64,000 nt of DNA from CAVVFX01 sp963777595 (GTDB taxonomy: Bacteria; Acidobacteriota; Terriglobia; Bryobacterales; Bryobacteraceae), in NCBI GenBank assembly GCA_963777595.1, contig CAVZRE010000040.1, forward strand, positions 186,001 to 250,000, read 5' to 3'. A program made the position numbers and the translations under genes. Below are positions 61,890 through 64,000 of this stretch, piece after piece. The notes beneath the pieces are model-generated. The model did not search any database. It worked only from the letters and a program-made list of their open reading frames with translations, and was not told the origin of the DNA. Each line of letters begins with the position of its first letter. Within the stretch, counting starts at the first letter, position 1.

Positions 61890-64000
61890 ATGGCCGAGCT
61901 AGTTCCCATTCCACTTCCGCTGTTGTTGCGCCGGGCCTTTCTGGAGTACCAGCAGGAAGACAAAATCTTCGATCTCCCCAGTGCAAAGTTTTTTCGCGGA
62001 ATTCCCGGCCTCGATCTGTCGGTGGTCTCCAACGGCCATCGCGCCTCCACGCCCTTGGGACCGGCAGCGGGCCCGCACGATCAATTGGCGCAAAATATCG
62101 TATTGTGCTGGCTGGGAGGGGCTCGCATTATCGAGTTGAAAACTGTTCAGGTTCTCGATGAGCTAAAAATTCCCCGGCCTTGCATCGATGCGGCAAATGT
62201 AGGCTACAACGTCGAATGGTCGCAGGAACTGAAACTGGAGCAATCGCTGCGTGAATATGTGGGCGCGGCGATGCTCATCGAAATCCTCAGAGCCTCCAAC
62301 AGGCATCGTGATACATTCCCGGGCGACACGATTTTCGACATGAGCGTCGGGTACAATCTCGAGGGGATTCGGTCGGCGGCTGTGAGTGCATGGATTCAGA
62401 CGATGAAAAATTGCGCGCCGGTGGTGGATGAACTGCGCGCGAGCCTGGATGCGCCGTATCGCAATCTGCCTTTTCCCAACTGCATCAGTGACACGGTGAC
62501 CCTTTCGACTTTTCACGGCTGTCCGGCCCGGGAGATCGAAAGCATCGTCCATTACCTGCTCACCGAAATGAACGCCAATGTCTGCGTCAAGCTGAATCCC
62601 ACGATGTTGGGGCGAGAGAAGGTGGAGCACCTGCTGCATGACGTTCTCGGTTACCAGGAAATTCAGTGTAGCCCCGAAGCCTTCGAGCACGATTTGCAAT
62701 TCGATGACGCCGTGGACCTTATACCCCGGCTGGACTCGATCGCGAAGGCGCACGGCAAACGTCTCTCCGTGAAGTTCAGCAACACGCTGGTGGTGAAGAA
62801 TCACAAAGGGTACTTCAGCGACGACATGATGTATCTGTCCGGCGCGCCGCTGCATGTGATCACCATGAACTTGACTGGCAGATTTCGCGAACGCATGGGG
62901 AGCGCAATTCCGATCTCCTTCTCCGCGGGCATCGATGCCCACAATTTCGCCGAAGCGGTAGCCATGAATTTCGCGCCCGTCACCACGTGCACGGACCTGC
63001 TGCGCCCAGGGGGTTACTCGCGCCTTTCCCGCTACACGGAAATTCTGGGCGAGAAGATGCGTGCCTGCGGAGCGGCCAGGATTCCGGATTTTATTCTGCG
63101 CTACCGGGCACAGGGTGCCGCCGCCATCGAACGCGTGGTGCGAGAAAAAAGTGGAACGCTGCCGCGGCAGGCAGAGCGTCGCGTTACAGAACTGGCTCGC
63201 CACGCCAGATACCCCGCTGCAGTTCAGTCTGCGACGAACTTGGCGTCGAAGATCTGGAGCAGGCGCTGGTCGATGCGGCAGGCTATCTGAACACCGCTCC
63301 TCTGGTCAAAGAGGCCACTGAAAATCCACGATATCAGTGGGAACGCAATAAGGGCGTCCCAAGGAAGATCGGCTCGAAGCTCTGGTTTTACGATTGCATC
63401 AGTTGCGACAAATGCGTACCCGTCTGTCCGAATGACGCGAATTTTGTTTACCATTCGCCCACCGGCGCCATTCTTTACGATAACTTCGAATGGACGCCCG
63501 GAGGCATACGCCGCGTGGCCGGAGGTCTGCTCAAGCTGGTCAAGGAGCATCAGCTTGCCAACTTCGCCGACGCTTGCAATGAATGCGGTAATTGCGATGT
63601 GATGTGCCCGGAAGAGGGTGGTCCATTTCATGCCAAGCCGAGATTCTTCGGCAGCATGGAGACCTATCTGAAGTTCACGGCCTCGGGCACGAACGAGGAT
63701 GGCTTTTTCATCGATTACTCTGAAAGACGCCGCACCATCTACGGCACGATCGATCGTAAACGCTATGTGCTGGCCGTCGATCGCATGGCCGACCTCGCCT
63801 GGTTCGAGGCCGGCAGTATCCAGGTAGAAATCCAGCCGAGCACCGGAGCTGTGCTGTCCTGGAACCCTGCCGTTCCCGGCAGGCTCGACATGCTTCCGTA
63901 TCAGCATCTTAAATTGCTGCTTGATTCGGTGGGCGACGCGCGCCACGTTCATTTCGCGAACGTAGCAGGAATTGTTTCGAAGGAGAATCTCAGTGGTAAC
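61890..64000 (+). CDS. ygfK: YgfK-like reductase, 3' partial, one frameshift
   Basis: The N-terminal ~450 residues are a dihydroorotate-dehydrogenase-like barrel typical of YgfK (LGPAAGPHDQLAQNIVLCWLG, TFHGCPAREIESIVHYLL, VCVKLNPTMLG). The frame changes near 63215: the correct continuation is CSSVCDELGVEDLEQALVD. Two [4Fe-4S] ferredoxin motifs follow (CISCDKCVPVCP and CNECGNCDVMCP), and the frame is open to the window end. E. coli YgfK is a flavin/iron-sulfur protein required for selenate reduction in some assays and linked with xdh genes; its exact reaction is unsettled. Here it may be the electron acceptor partner of the Mo hydroxylase. ATG 61890 follows AGAAGAA. Confidence 0.85.

Noticed and set aside
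62163..63203. 346-codon minus-strand frame opposite ygfK
   Set aside because: Antisense shadow; the plus strand carries clear YgfK sequence.
1..64000. CRISPR array or prophage
   Set aside because: No regularly spaced repeats and no phage structural genes were seen anywhere in the window.

Overview
The window looks like chromosomal DNA of an acidobacterium of the Candidatus Solibacter / Bryobacterales type. The evidence is the combination of two PSD1 (DUF1549/DUF1553) plus DUF1501 gene pairs, a TIGR03437-type C-terminal domain, SBBP-repeat debris, a HAF-repeat PEP-CTERM protein, tricorn-like S41 peptidase and sulfatase genes, on GC-rich DNA with dense, often ATGA-overlapping genes. This assignment is inference from gene content; no 16S gene is present.

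Layout. 1-3025: 5'-truncated tricorn-like protease. 3121-10183 (minus): secreted PSD1 / DUF1501 / WD40 / PPC cassette. 10533-13560 (minus): L-rhamnose operon (isomerase, kinase, mutarotase), ending in a strong hairpin terminator. 13790-17507 (minus): sulfatase and a fused nucleotidyltransferase-phosphohexomutase that seems to start at ATT. 17.5-21.3 kb: a scrambled accessory patch with a 286-bp direct repeat, a decayed and a better-preserved ECF sigma gene, a DUF433/DUF5615 toxin-antitoxin pair, a 50-nt copy of the 3' part of tRNA-Val, and the intact tRNA-Val. 21.3-28.4 kb: M1 peptidase and RND adaptor, patatin, OmpA lipoprotein, secreted RidA-like protein, sugar kinase. 28.9-31.8 kb: Trm112-like protein, heptosyltransferase, MsbA-like exporter. 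31.9-35.8 kb: housekeeping run yicC-gmk-rpoZ-coaBC-udg. 36-50 kb: serine hydrolase with TIGR03437 domain, HxlR/SRPBCC genes, serA, yqeY, OPT transporter, TadG-like protein, PEP-CTERM protein, sterol desaturase, TMEM175 channel. 50.1-56.8 kb: GMC dehydrogenase pair converging on a second DUF1501-PSD1 pair. 56.9-64 kb: an operon of a three-subunit molybdenum hydroxylase with YgeY-like hydrolase and YgfK-like reductase, cut by the window end.

How the genes work together. The organism appears to be a soil saprotroph: rhamnose catabolism, sulfate-ester removal, probable KDG kinase, periplasmic sugar/alcohol oxidation and many exported proteins. The last operon resembles the E. coli xdhD-ygfM-ygeY-ygfK region, which is linked with purine catabolism and selenium-dependent molybdenum hydroxylases.

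Quality warning. About 26 single-base frameshifts break otherwise well-conserved genes (WD40, rhaI, rhaB, sigma, yicC, udg, serA, GMC, second DUF1501 and PSD1, ygeY, ygfK). They are probably sequencing or assembly indels. The affected genes are annotated at their reconstructed full extents, with the shift positions given.
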